Source: Mycolicibacterium elephantis DSM 44368
GTDB lineage: Bacteria > Actinomycetota > Actinomycetes > Mycobacteriales > Mycobacteriaceae
Reading direction: 5' to 3'
Length of the DNA stretch: 64,000 bases
Assembly: GCF_004014805.1 (NCBI RefSeq)
Contig: NZ_ATDN01000001.1
Coordinates: forward strand, 372,001-436,000
This document shows, piece by piece, positions 1-8,501 of this stretch (position 1 is the stretch's first letter; every line of letters starts with the position of its first letter). The translations under genes were made by a program, and so were the position numbers. The notes under the pieces are model-generated. The model ran no database searches. It saw nothing but the letters and a program-made list of their open reading frames with translations, and was not told the DNA's origin.

Positions 1-132
1 GGCCTCCACCGGCAGCGGCGGTAACCCCAATGCCCTGGCGCACGTCAACCGCATCAGCGTGTCGAGTCCCCGGTCGCCCGATGACATCGCCACCAGCCCG
101 GCCAACCTGTCGGCTAGTCCCTCTGTGTCCAT
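1..132 (-). CDS. N-terminal fragment of a conserved hypothetical protein (runs off the left edge)
   Basis: On the minus strand an ATG at 130-132 lies 7 nt past the TAA stop of the TldE gene and opens a frame that stays open to the window edge, beginning MDTEGLADRLAGLVAMS. The position fits the last gene of the tldD-tldE operon (the M. tuberculosis counterpart would be Rv2313c, inferred from synteny only). There is no clear Shine-Dalgarno sequence, so translation may be coupled to the gene above it. The opposite strand is also open here over a similar span, and only 44 codons are visible, so the call is tentative and no function can be given. Confidence 0.45.
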   Translation of the reverse strand, partial: MDTEGLADRLAGLVAMSSGDRGLDTLMRLTCARALGLPPLPVEA

Positions 133-139
133 TTGAGGA

Positions 140-1516
140 TTATTGCGCCTGGCTCACCGACGACATGTGAAAGTCCGGGATCCGCAGCGTCGGCATCGCC
201 GCCCGGGTCGCCCAGTCGCCCCACTCCCGCGGCAGCGTGGCCTCGCTCACCCCGGCCTCCGTCGTCCGGCGCAGCAGATCCAACGGGCTCTCGTTGAACC
301 GGAAGTTGTTGACGCCCGCGGTCACCTCCCCGTCCTCGACGAGGTAGACCCCGTCCCGGGTGAGCCCCGTGAGCAGCAGCACCGCCGGGTCGACCTCGCG
401 GATGTACCACAGCGTCGACAGCAGCAACCCGCGTTCGGTGTTCGCGATCATGTCGGCCAGGCTCGCCGTGCCCCCCGTCATCAGCAGGTTGTCGGCCGGC
501 ACCGCCACCGGCGCACCGAATTCCGCGGCGGCCGCCCGCGGGTACGCCAACGTCTCGATCACGCCGTCGCGGATCCAGTCCACCCGGCCGATGTCCATCC
601 CGTTGTCGAACACCGAAATCCGCTCCGACGACGTCGCGGTCGCCACAAACGGGGTGCACTCCAGCCCCGCCGCGTGCGGATCGGAGTACAGCGTCAACGG
701 CAGATCGGTGAGCTTCTCCCCCACCCGTGTGCCGCCGCCGGGCGCCGACAGCGCGGTCCGGCCCTCCTGGGCACCGCGCCCGTCCATCGTCCAGGTCAGA
801 TAGATCATCAGATCGGCCACCGTCGACGGCGGCAGAATCGTCTCATAGCGTCCCGCGGGCAATTCCACCGACCGCCGCGCCCAGTCCAGTCTCACCGACA
901 GCTCATCGAGCATCGAATCCGTTGGCACATCGGTGAAGTCCGGTGTACTGACCCCGACCCACGCGCTCGCGCCGTTTCGCTTGGCGTTGATCTCCACCGA
1001 ACCCGTGGGCTGGGTGTAGCGCCGTCGCAACCCATTCGACGTCGCGACGAACGTCGTCTCCATGATGTGCCTGGCGTAGCCGTACAGCCGGTTCTGGCCG
1101 CGAAACCCCCGACCGGCAAGGGTTTCCGCCAGCGGCAGGAACACCTGCGCGCCGGTACCGGGCACCGGCGCGTCCCAATCCTGCGGCGCCTCGGTGGCCG
1201 CCAACGGCTCAGCGCTGTCGCGCGCCTCGGGCGCCGACGCGGCCGCCTCCTGCGATGCGGCCACCAGACCCGCGATGACGCCGGGATCCACCTCGCTGGA
1301 CCGCACCGATCCCACACGCGCCTTCTTGCCTTGGCGCACAATCGATATCACGGTGGTACTGCGGCTGGTCGACTCGCCGTTGGTGGTCATCGAGTTGCCC
1401 GCCCAGCGCAGCGACGCGTCGGCCCGGTCGGTGACCAACACGATCGTCTCGTCGGCCTTGCCCAGCCGAGCCGCCTCGGCCAGCGCGCGGTCGATGACCT
1501 GCTGTGCGCCGATCAT
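140..1516 (-). CDS. pmbA: TldE/PmbA-type metallopeptidase-family protein
   Basis: The 458-residue protein has the PmbA/TldE layout: an N-terminal alpha/beta segment (ALAEAARLGKADETIV) and a C-terminal beta-rich domain ending in the GLTRDGVYLVEDGEV and VNNFRFNESPLD motifs of the family. It has no HExxxH motif. TldE is the non-metal-binding partner, which with TldD forms a heterodimeric protease known for trimming modified peptides and handling unfolded peptides in the cytoplasm. The ATG at 1516 lies 3 nt after the tldD stop, so the pair is co-transcribed and probably made stoichiometrically. Length matches the mycobacterial orthologue. Substrate in mycobacteria is unknown. Confidence 0.88.
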   Translation of the reverse strand: MIGAQQVIDRALAEAARLGKADETIVLVTDRADASLRWAGNSMTTNGESTSRSTTVISIVRQGKKARVGSVRSSEVDPGVIAGLVAASQEAAASAPEARDSAEPLAATEAPQDWDAPVPGTGAQVFLPLAETLAGRGFRGQNRLYGYARHIMETTFVATSNGLRRRYTQPTGSVEINAKRNGASAWVGVSTPDFTDVPTDSMLDELSVRLDWARRSVELPAGRYETILPPSTVADLMIYLTWTMDGRGAQEGRTALSAPGGGTRVGEKLTDLPLTLYSDPHAAGLECTPFVATATSSERISVFDNGMDIGRVDWIRDGVIETLAYPRAAAAEFGAPVAVPADNLLMTGGTASLADMIANTERGLLLSTLWYIREVDPAVLLLTGLTRDGVYLVEDGEVTAGVNNFRFNESPLDLLRRTTEAGVSEATLPREWGDWATRAAMPTLRIPDFHMSSVSQAQ

Positions 1517-1519
1517 CGT

Positions 1520-3037
1520 CTACCGCCCCGCCTCGTCACGCGTGTTGAGCACGTTGATGCCGCGGAACAACGCCGACGGGCTGCCGTGGCTGACCGGCGC
1601 CACCTGCCCCGGTTGGGCCTTGCCGCAGTTGAACGCCCCGCCGAGGCGCCACGTCGACGGACCCCCGACCGCCTCCAGCGAGCCCCAGAAGTCCGTCGTG
1701 GTCGACTGGTACGCCACGTCACGCACCTGACCGTCCAGCCGGCCACCACGAATCCGGAAGAACCGCTGACCGGTGAACTGGAAGTTGTAGCGCTGCATGT
1801 CGATTGACCAGCTCTTGTCGCCCACGATGTAAATGCCGTCGTCCACCCGGCCGATCAGGTCCTCGGTGCTGACATCCTCGGCCGCCGGCTGCAGCGACAC
1901 GTTGGCCATCCGCTGGATCGGTACGTGGTGCGGGGAATCGGCATAGGAGCAGCCGTTGGAACGCGCCACACCCAGTCGCGGCGCGAACACCCGGTCGAGT
2001 TGATAGCCCACGAAGATGCCGTCGCGCACCAGATCCCAGCTCTGTGCGCGTACGCCCTCGTCGTCGTAACCGACGGTGGCCAAGCCGTATTCGACGGTGC
2101 GGTCGGCGGTCACGTTCATCATCGGGGAACCGTAACGCATGGTGCCCAGCTTGTCCGGTGTGGCGAACGACGTGCCCGCGTATGCGGCCTCGTAGCCGAT
2201 CGCGCGGTCGTATTCTGTTGCGTGCCCGACCGATTCATGGATCGTCAACCACAGGTTGGTCGGATCGATCACCAGATCCGTCGGGCCCGCCGTCACGCTG
2301 GGCGCCTTGACTTTCTCCGCGAGCAATGTGGGCAGCTCGGCCAGCTCGTCCGACCAGTTCCACACCTCGTCACCGGCCAGGACCTCCCAGCCGCGCGCGG
2401 ACGGCGGGCACAGCGAGCGCATCGTCTCGAACGTGCCCGCGGCGGCGTCGACCGTCACCGCCTCCAGCATCGGCAGCACCCGCACCCGCTGCTGGGTGAT
2501 CGACGAGCCGAAGGTGTCGGCGTAGAACGTCTGCTCCTTGACCGCACTCACCCCGGCCGACACGTGATCGACGCCGTCGGCGGCCAGCAGTCGTCCGGAG
2601 TGCTCGCCCAGCACGGCGAGCTTGTCCGCCGACGCCACGGTGAACGGGTCGATCCGGTAATTCGACACCCAGGTGACGTCGGCATACACCGGCTCGGCGG
2701 CCAGTTCGATGCGCTCGGCGTTGAGCGGGGCCAGCGTTGTCGCCACCCCAACGGCGCGCCGCGCGGTGTCGGCCGCGACGTCGGCGCTGAGCTCGGCGTG
2801 CGAGGCGAACCCCCAGGTGCCGTCGACGATCACCCGCACCGCCAGGCCGATCTCGCGGTTGACGACGGCGGTCTCCAGCTCGCCGTCGCGCATCTGCACG
2901 TACTCGGTGGTGATCGCGTGAATGCGGAGATCGGCGTGGCTGGCCCCGGCGGCCACGGCCGCGGACAACGCCGCATCGGCGATGGCATGGCGCGGCAGCT
3001 CGAGAAAGTCGGCGTCGACGCGTCGGCTCGCTGTCAC
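1520..3037 (-). CDS. tldD: TldD family zinc metallopeptidase
   Basis: TldD is the catalytic half of the TldD/TldE protease. The zinc site is visible as HESVGHATE (HExxxH, first His near residue 267), and the C-terminal domain carries GIYIVGDKSWSIDMQRYNF and the FRIRGGR motif. I chose the GTG at 3037, which gives 505 residues; a TTG six nt and three codons further upstream (3046) would add VG-type residues with no better ribosome site. It is the first gene of a leftward tldD-tldE pair and sits 24 nt after the stop of the ECF permease gene. Cytoplasmic. The family call is firm; the peptide substrate is not known. Confidence 0.9.
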   Translation of the reverse strand: MTASRRVDADFLELPRHAIADAALSAAVAAGASHADLRIHAITTEYVQMRDGELETAVVNREIGLAVRVIVDGTWGFASHAELSADVAADTARRAVGVATTLAPLNAERIELAAEPVYADVTWVSNYRIDPFTVASADKLAVLGEHSGRLLAADGVDHVSAGVSAVKEQTFYADTFGSSITQQRVRVLPMLEAVTVDAAAGTFETMRSLCPPSARGWEVLAGDEVWNWSDELAELPTLLAEKVKAPSVTAGPTDLVIDPTNLWLTIHESVGHATEYDRAIGYEAAYAGTSFATPDKLGTMRYGSPMMNVTADRTVEYGLATVGYDDEGVRAQSWDLVRDGIFVGYQLDRVFAPRLGVARSNGCSYADSPHHVPIQRMANVSLQPAAEDVSTEDLIGRVDDGIYIVGDKSWSIDMQRYNFQFTGQRFFRIRGGRLDGQVRDVAYQSTTTDFWGSLEAVGGPSTWRLGGAFNCGKAQPGQVAPVSHGSPSALFRGINVLNTRDEAGR

Positions 3038-3061
3038 GCCCACCAACTTAGTGGGCGGGCC

Positions 3062-3898
3062 CTACGCGCTGGTGCCCGCCACCGTCAGCTCCAGCGCCAG
3101 CGCCGCGCCGCACACCAGGGCGACGACCGAGAACGCCACCCAGTCAGCACGTTTGGGCCGCGACGGCGCCGCCGAGATCTGGCCCGCGCCGCCACGCGCG
3201 GTGATCGCGTCGCCCATCTCGTCGGCCCGCCGCAGTGCGACGATGATCGCCGCCGCGAGCAGGTCGATGGCCTCCAGCCACCAGCGGCGGTGGCGTCCGC
3301 GTCGGGTCTGCGGCCGCTGTTTGGGACGCAGCCGGCGCGCCGCGTAGAGCACCCGGAACTCGTCGATGAGCATCGGGAAGGCGCGCAGCGCCAACGTCAG
3401 CGCGACCGCCCATTCGTCGACGGGGATGCGCAGCACGCGCAGCGGCCGCCCCAATGCGGCGACAGCCGGGGCGATCTCGGCGACGTTGGTCGTCCACGAC
3501 ACCATCACCCCCAGACCCAGCAGCACGATCGACAGCGCGGTGATGCGCAGGAAGTTGAGCAGCCCGCCGAGTCCGAGTTCGACTGAGCCCAAGTCGATGA
3601 TCGGGCTGCCACCGGCGAAGGCCGCGGTGACCCCGCCGAACGTCAACAGCACCCACAGCCAGCCCGGAACCGTCGGCAGCACCCCGCGCGGAATGCGCGC
3701 CAGCCGCGCGGCCGTCACGACGAGCACGGCCACCGCACCGATCGGCACCCAGCCCGGATAGAAGGTGAGCAGGACGCCGATGCCGGCGACGATCGCCAGT
3801 TTCGTTCCGGCCCACAGCTGGTGGATGGCGCTGTCGCCCGGCACGGGCCGCAGCAGCACGACCGGCTTGGGCTGGCGCCGGGTGGCGGGGGCCGTCAT
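3062..3898 (-). CDS. ECF transporter T component (CbiQ/EcfT-like permease)
   Basis: 278-residue integral membrane protein with about five hydrophobic segments (for example [18 protein letters not shown] and [19 protein letters not shown]) followed by the cytoplasmic coupling helices of EcfT proteins, with Ala-Arg-Arg-Leu-type motifs ([13 protein letters not shown]) that dock on the ATPases. It couples ATP hydrolysis to a substrate-binding S component for uptake of a vitamin or metal. Its ATG overlaps the stop of the upstream ATPase gene by 4 nt (ATGA), so the two are translationally coupled. This is the Rv2325c/Rv2326c pair by synteny. Substrate cannot be read from the sequence. Confidence 0.87.
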   Translation of the reverse strand: MTAPATRRQPKPVVLLRPVPGDSAIHQLWAGTKLAIVAGIGVLLTFYPGWVPIGAVAVLVVTAARLARIPRGVLPTVPGWLWVLLTFGGVTAAFAGGSPIIDLGSVELGLGGLLNFLRITALSIVLLGLGVMVSWTTNVAEIAPAVAALGRPLRVLRIPVDEWAVALTLALRAFPMLIDEFRVLYAARRLRPKQRPQTRRGRHRRWWLEAIDLLAAAIIVALRRADEMGDAITARGGAGQISAAPSRPKRADWVAFSVVALVCGAALALELTVAGTSA

Positions 3899-5940
3899 GA
3901 CATGCCTCCCGCCGCCGAGGGCGCCGTGACCAGCGCGCCGCCTTCCAGGTGCAGCGTGCGTGGGCAGAGCTCTTCCAGGCCGGTGAAGTCATGCGAGATC
4001 ACGACGACGGTCAGGCCGGCGGTGCGCCGCAGATCCTCCAGCAGCCGCAGCAGACCGCGCTGGCTGGCGGCGTCGAGGCCGGCCAGCGGTTCGTCGAGGA
4101 TGAGCGCCCGCGGTGAGCGGGCCAGCAGTCCGGCGAGCACCACGCGGCGCATCTGCCCGCCGCTGAGCTGGTCGATGCGCCGCTTGGCCAGCGCTGGATC
4201 CAGGCCCACCGTGGTCAACGCTTCGGCCACCCTGGCGTGGTCGTCGGGGGGAAACCCCGCCGCCGAGGCGATCTCGTGACCGACGTGGCTGCGCATCAAC
4301 TGCAGGCGCGCGGCTTGGAAGGACAGCGCGACGGCACCGACCCGCTCGGAGGCCGGCGCGCCGTCGAGCAGGCACTCGCCGACCGTCGGGATGGTCAGGC
4401 CGGCCATGATCCAGGCCAGTGTGGACTTGCCGGACCCGTTGAGCCCGTGGATCAGCACGCCGTCGCCCTCGTGCACGGTGAAGTTGATGTCGCGCAATGC
4501 GGTGGTCGCCCAAGGGGTTCCGCTGCCGTACTCGTGTCCGACGTCGATGAGTTCGAGCACCGGGGTTTCGGAGTGGTGGCCCGGCAGCACGGTCGCGGCA
4601 GGCGCCGCCGTCGTATCCACCATCTCGGTGTTGTCGGCCGCGCCGTTTCCGGTGAGGTCGATGGTCCGGTCCGCGTTGTCGGCCTCGGTGTTGTAGTGGG
4701 TGATGTGCACCAGCGACATGCGGTGGCGTTTGGTCAACCCCGACAGCACCGACACCAATGATTCGCGGCCCTGCTGGTCGACCATGCTGGTGACCTCGTC
4801 GGCGATCAGCAGCGAGGGTTCGCGGGCCAGCGCGGCCGCCACGGCCAGGCGCTGTAGCTCACCGCCGGAGAGCCCGCCGGTGTCGCGCTCGGCCAACCCG
4901 TCGAGGCCGACCTCGGCGAGCAACTGCTGCACGTCGATGGTCTTGCCCGGCGGCAAACCCCAGACGACGTCGTCGGCGACCCGGGTGCCCAGCACCTGGC
5001 TCTCGGGATGCTGCATGATCACGGCGGTGCCGCCGATCCGGCCGAGGCCCACGGCGCCGGGCCGTTCGACGGTGCCCGAGGTGGGTTCGCGCCCGGCCAG
5101 CACCAGCATCAGCGTTGTCTTACCGGACCCGTTGGCGCCGGTGACGGCAAGGTACTCACCGGGTTCGACGGTCAGGGACACGGGACCGAGCGCGTCGACG
5201 TCGGCGTTGGGATAGCGGAACCGGACGTCGCGGAGTCGGGCAGGCACCGGTGCGACGGCGCCGGTCTCGGCGGAGGACTCCAGCTTGTGCACATCGGGAA
5301 TGCCGAACAGCCGCGACATCACCCGCGAAAGCGCCCACCAGCCCAGCAGGCTGATCACCGTGATGGACAGCACGCCGCTGCCGAAGAACAGGAACGGCCA
5401 GTAGTCCAACGCCGTCGCGAAGTCGCGCTTGAGTTGGTCGGCGACGCCCTGCATGTCCGGGATGCGGGCGATGATCGCGGCGACGCCTTCGACGTTGGCG
5501 GTGACCGTGTCGAAGATCAGGGTGCGCAGCCGCGCCAGGATGGCCAGGGCGACCACCGTGGCCGCGCCGAACGCCGCGCCCGCGATGAGCGCGACCACCA
5601 CCACGGTCGGGGTGCCGCGGCCGCGGCGCTTGACGGTGCCGGTGAGCCCGCCGATGTAGGCGCAGTTGAAGACGGTCATGAAGCCGCCGAGGCCGGCGAT
5701 GAGAAACGCGATGATGCCGCCGGCCACGGTGGCGGTGATCAGCACCCGCAGCCGGTAACGGTAGGCCAGCAGACCCATCGGCACGGTGCCCAGCAGCGCC
5801 AGCCCGGCCGCGAACGGGACGACGACGGCGATGATCGCGGTGGCCGCCGTCAGCGCCGCCATCACCGAGGCCTGCGCGAGTTCGCCGGGACGCAAGGAAC
5901 CGGTCCGTCGAGACGGCCTCGATTCCTCGGTAATGGTCAT
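3895..5940 (-). CDS. ECF transporter fusion: S-like membrane domain plus two ABC ATPases
   Basis: 681 residues. Roughly residues 20-225 form a five- to six-helix membrane region resembling an S component. It is followed by two complete ABC ATPases: domain 1 (about 235-440) has [18 protein letters not shown] and LLIADEVTS; domain 2 (about 470-675) has [18 protein letters not shown] and [12 protein letters not shown]. One polypeptide therefore supplies S, A and A' parts, and the downstream EcfT completes the importer. M. tuberculosis Rv2326c has about this length (established). The ATG at 5940 faces the divergent marR gene across about 100 bp that hold a palindrome, so regulation by that MarR protein is plausible (inference). 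Confidence 0.87.
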   Translation of the reverse strand: MTITEESRPSRRTGSLRPGELAQASVMAALTAATAIIAVVVPFAAGLALLGTVPMGLLAYRYRLRVLITATVAGGIIAFLIAGLGGFMTVFNCAYIGGLTGTVKRRGRGTPTVVVVALIAGAAFGAATVVALAILARLRTLIFDTVTANVEGVAAIIARIPDMQGVADQLKRDFATALDYWPFLFFGSGVLSITVISLLGWWALSRVMSRLFGIPDVHKLESSAETGAVAPVPARLRDVRFRYPNADVDALGPVSLTVEPGEYLAVTGANGSGKTTLMLVLAGREPTSGTVERPGAVGLGRIGGTAVIMQHPESQVLGTRVADDVVWGLPPGKTIDVQQLLAEVGLDGLAERDTGGLSGGELQRLAVAAALAREPSLLIADEVTSMVDQQGRESLVSVLSGLTKRHRMSLVHITHYNTEADNADRTIDLTGNGAADNTEMVDTTAAPAATVLPGHHSETPVLELIDVGHEYGSGTPWATTALRDINFTVHEGDGVLIHGLNGSGKSTLAWIMAGLTIPTVGECLLDGAPASERVGAVALSFQAARLQLMRSHVGHEIASAAGFPPDDHARVAEALTTVGLDPALAKRRIDQLSGGQMRRVVLAGLLARSPRALILDEPLAGLDAASQRGLLRLLEDLRRTAGLTVVVISHDFTGLEELCPRTLHLEGGALVTAPSAAGGMS

Positions 5941-6017
5941 TGCACGATTCTGCCAGTCGGACCGCGAGAAGCTCCATCAGCGCAGTTGTGGCCGGCGACA
6001 TCGCCCCGAAATCGAGA

Positions 6018-6043
6018 CCATATAGGAAAGCTATGTAATATGG
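6018..6043. promoter_or_regulatory. Imperfect palindrome over the marR start, candidate MarR operator
   Basis: CCATATAG (6018-6025) and CTATgtaATATGG (6031-6043) form an interrupted inverted repeat that contains the ribosome site AGGAAAG (6024-6030) and overlaps the ATG at 6040. MarR proteins commonly repress their own gene and a divergent neighbour by binding such palindromes. The site lies in the only gap between marR and the ECF transporter operon. Binding is inferred. Confidence 0.5.
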
Positions 6044-6474
6044 ACGGCATGTCGTCGACACTAGGAGCCGACCTGTTGGCCGTCGTTGCCCGGATCAACC
6101 GGCTGGCCTCGCAGCGGGCGCGGATGCCGCTCGGATACGCCCAGGCGCGGCTGCTGTCCACGATCGAAGATTGCGGTGAGGCCCGCATCTCGGATCTGGC
6201 CGCGCTCGACCACTGCTCGCAGCCGACGATGACGAACCAGGTGCGCCGGCTCGAAGACGCCGGCCTGGTGTCGCGCACCATCGACCCCGAGGACGGGCGC
6301 GCCGTGCTGATCCGGATCACACCCAAAGGCGTGGAGACCTTGCGCCAGGTCCGGGCGGATCGCCGTGCCGCCATCGACCCGTACCTGGAACGTCTCGACG
6401 ACGCCGATCGCAAGACCCTCGGCGATGCCGTTGTGGTTCTGCGGCGTCTCCTCGAAGACGCCGCCTCGCCTTAG
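6040..6474 (+). CDS. MarR family transcriptional regulator
   Basis: 144 residues with the MarR winged helix: ARISDLAALDHCSQPTMTNQ (recognition helix) followed by the wing GLVSRTIDPEDGRAVLIRIT, whose DxRxxxIxLT pattern is diagnostic. The start is the ATG at 6040 behind AGGAAAG with 9-nt spacing; a second in-frame ATG is at 6049. The gene is divergent from the ECF transporter (Rv2327/Rv2326c arrangement). It probably acts as a dimeric repressor whose ligand is unknown. It converges on the lipoprotein gene, with a large stem-loop between them. Confidence 0.88.
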   Translation: MDGMSSTLGADLLAVVARINRLASQRARMPLGYAQARLLSTIEDCGEARISDLAALDHCSQPTMTNQVRRLEDAGLVSRTIDPEDGRAVLIRITPKGVETLRQVRADRRAAIDPYLERLDDADRKTLGDAVVVLRRLLEDAASP

Positions 6475-6498
6475 CCGCGCGCCATCGTCAAGTAACCG

Positions 6499-6555
6499 CG
6501 AACGTGGGCTTGTGTTCGAAGTTTCGCCGAAATCTCGAACACAAGCTCACGTTCG
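6499..6555. terminator. 21-bp stem-loop between convergent genes, likely bidirectional terminator
   Basis: The arms 6499-6519 and 6535-6555 are complementary over 21 positions apart from one G-U pair, with a 15-nt loop. It lies between the convergent marR and lipoprotein stops (6474 and 6575). There is no U-run, as is usual for mycobacterial terminators. The fold is seen directly; the termination role is inferred. Confidence 0.6.
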
Positions 6556-6574
6556 ATGCCCAGGGCCCCGTCGG

Positions 6575-7666
6575 TCAGAGTGCGAACGCGAGAAACTGGG
6601 TGAACTGGTCGGCGGAGAAGTTGTCGTCGCTGACCAGGACCAGCGACTGGCGTCCGTCGGGCAGCGTGGGGCCCAGCGTGGCGCCCTCCACGTTGTCCAG
6701 CGGGTCCACGACGTCGGTCAGGTCGACGAGCGGGGTCTTGGTCATGGTCCGCAGCGATGCGCCGCGCAACGACGGCCGGGCCAGCACGTCCTCGGCGTCA
6801 CCCACGCTGGCGCGGTAGAGGCGCGCCTGAACGTGCGTGCCGTATCCGCGTTCCAGTACCAGGAACTCGCCGTCGTCGAGGGCCACCAGCTCGGAGACCC
6901 CGTTGTCACCACGCGGCCCAGCTCTGAGCTCGTCGACCGGATAGGCGTACTGCGCTGTGGCGGAGAGGCTTTCGACATCGAACTTGGTGATCCGGACCAG
7001 CGCGCCGTCGGTTTCGGTGGGTAACTCGCCGTCCTCGTAGCGCGGCCCCTCCATCGCCGCCCACAGGTAGCGGCCGTCGGGAGAAAGCGTGAGCCCCTCC
7101 AACCCGCGGTTGCGCCGGGGCCCGGTTTCTTCGCTGGACATGTGGAGCATCGGCGGCAGGGCGAACTCGCCGAGATAGTTGCCGTCGAGGTCGGCGATCC
7201 GCACCGACGGGTCGAGCAGCGCGTCGCCCTTCCGTTCGCCCTCGCTGGACCAGTACAACCGCTGGCGGCCGACGTCAAAGGCGATGCCCTCGGGGTCCGG
7301 CGGCACCACCGGCGGCCGGGTGTCGGTGTCCAGCGGCGCGAACGGCTTGCCGTCGTCGTTGCGCAACGGATGCGTCGAGACGAAGTCGACGGCTTCGACT
7401 CCGTTGTCCGACAGCGTTATCCGTGCCGTATAGAACCGTGCCGGGTTCTTGTTCGACCGGTCGTCGCTGATGATGTAGTACAGGTCGCGGTCGGGGTCGT
7501 AGCTCACGCCGGACAGCCCGCCGATCATCGTGCCGTCGAAAGTCGCGCCGTCGTGTAGCTTGAGCTGGCCCAGATACCGCGGCCGGTCGTCGATGGCGGT
7601 TTCCGAGACGCCGCACGCGGCGAGCAGCACAGCGCAAGCGAGCCCGATCAGGCGAAGCGCGCGCAC
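6575..7666 (-). CDS. Lipoprotein with esterase-like activity of phytase domain
   Basis: 363 residues from a GTG at 7666, beginning with a lipoprotein signal (MRALRLIGLACAVLLAACG, lipobox LAAC), so it should be lipid-anchored on the outer face of the membrane. The remainder is a six-bladed beta-propeller-like domain of the phytase-esterase family (PF13449-type), with GLSGVSYDPDRDLYYIISDD near the start, DPEGIAF and RGLEGLTLSPDGRYLWAAMEG in the middle and DNVEGATLGP near the end. Substrate is unknown. The start overlaps the stop of the VIT1 gene by one base (TAGTG), indicating co-expression. Confidence 0.83.
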   Translation of the reverse strand: MRALRLIGLACAVLLAACGVSETAIDDRPRYLGQLKLHDGATFDGTMIGGLSGVSYDPDRDLYYIISDDRSNKNPARFYTARITLSDNGVEAVDFVSTHPLRNDDGKPFAPLDTDTRPPVVPPDPEGIAFDVGRQRLYWSSEGERKGDALLDPSVRIADLDGNYLGEFALPPMLHMSSEETGPRRNRGLEGLTLSPDGRYLWAAMEGPRYEDGELPTETDGALVRITKFDVESLSATAQYAYPVDELRAGPRGDNGVSELVALDDGEFLVLERGYGTHVQARLYRASVGDAEDVLARPSLRGASLRTMTKTPLVDLTDVVDPLDNVEGATLGPTLPDGRQSLVLVSDDNFSADQFTQFLAFAL

Positions 7667-8385
7667 TACACCGTCGTATCGAACAGCGTTCCGACCAAGT
7701 AGGTCGCCGTGATCGCGACGGTGCCGAACGCCAACAGCCGCAACGCCCCGAACCACAATGGTCTGCGGGTGATCCGGGCAGCCATCGCGCCGGCGATGAG
7801 CAGTCCCAGGCCGCCGCACGCCAGCCCGACCCACAGCGACTCGTAGCCGAGCAGGTACGGGATCAGCGGAATGATCGCACCGATCGCGAACATCACGAAC
7901 GACGAGCCGGCCGCCACCCACGGTGACGGCTTCTCCTCGGGATCAACCCCCAGTTCCTGCACCAAGTGGAAGTTCAACGCGCGGTTCTCGTCGCGGTGCA
8001 CCTCCTCGGTGGCCTTCGCCGCGGTTTCGCGCGTCATGCCCATCTCCATCAGCATGGCCACGAGTTCCGCCTTCTCGGCTTTCGGGTCCTTGCGGAAGGA
8101 GCGCCGCTCGACGAGGACCTCAGACTCGATCTGCTCGTTGGCGGTGGTCACCGATGTGTACTCACCCATGGCCATCGAGAAGGCGCCGGCCAGCAGCCCG
8201 GCGATACCGCTGATCACCACGGTCGGCGCATCGGCGGCGGCGGCGACACCGGCGATCAACGCGGTGTTGCTGACGAGGCCGTCCATGGCACCGAACGTCG
8301 CGGCACGCAACCAGCCGCCGCTCACGTCGGCATGCTCGTGAGTCGTCACATGCGGCACTCCGGTGGGCGCCAACCACTTAGGCAT
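7666..8385 (-). CDS. VIT1/CCC1 family iron/manganese transporter
   Basis: 239-residue membrane protein of the VIT family. TM1 carries AATFGAMDGLVSNTALIAG, followed by GLLAGAFSMAMGEYTSVTTA and the cytoplasmic metal-binding helices with Glu/Met-rich stretches (ELVAMLMEMGMTRETA and KATEEVHRDEN), then three more TM segments. Family members export or compartmentalise Fe2+/Mn2+. In bacteria they are usually in the inner membrane and protect against excess metal. It is the first gene of a two-gene leftward unit with the lipoprotein and is divergent from the acyl-CoA oxidase gene. No regulatory site was recognised upstream. Confidence 0.88.
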   Translation of the reverse strand: MPKWLAPTGVPHVTTHEHADVSGGWLRAATFGAMDGLVSNTALIAGVAAAADAPTVVISGIAGLLAGAFSMAMGEYTSVTTANEQIESEVLVERRSFRKDPKAEKAELVAMLMEMGMTRETAAKATEEVHRDENRALNFHLVQELGVDPEEKPSPWVAAGSSFVMFAIGAIIPLIPYLLGYESLWVGLACGGLGLLIAGAMAARITRRPLWFGALRLLAFGTVAITATYLVGTLFDTTV

Positions 8386-8501
8386 GCCCGCACCCTTTCA
8401 TGTCCCCGATGGAACCCCACCTGATTCTGCCGGATCCAGTCAGATTTACCTGCGTTTGTCGCATCACGTTTGCGTCGTCCCGCGTCGGGATACCGTGAGG
8501 T

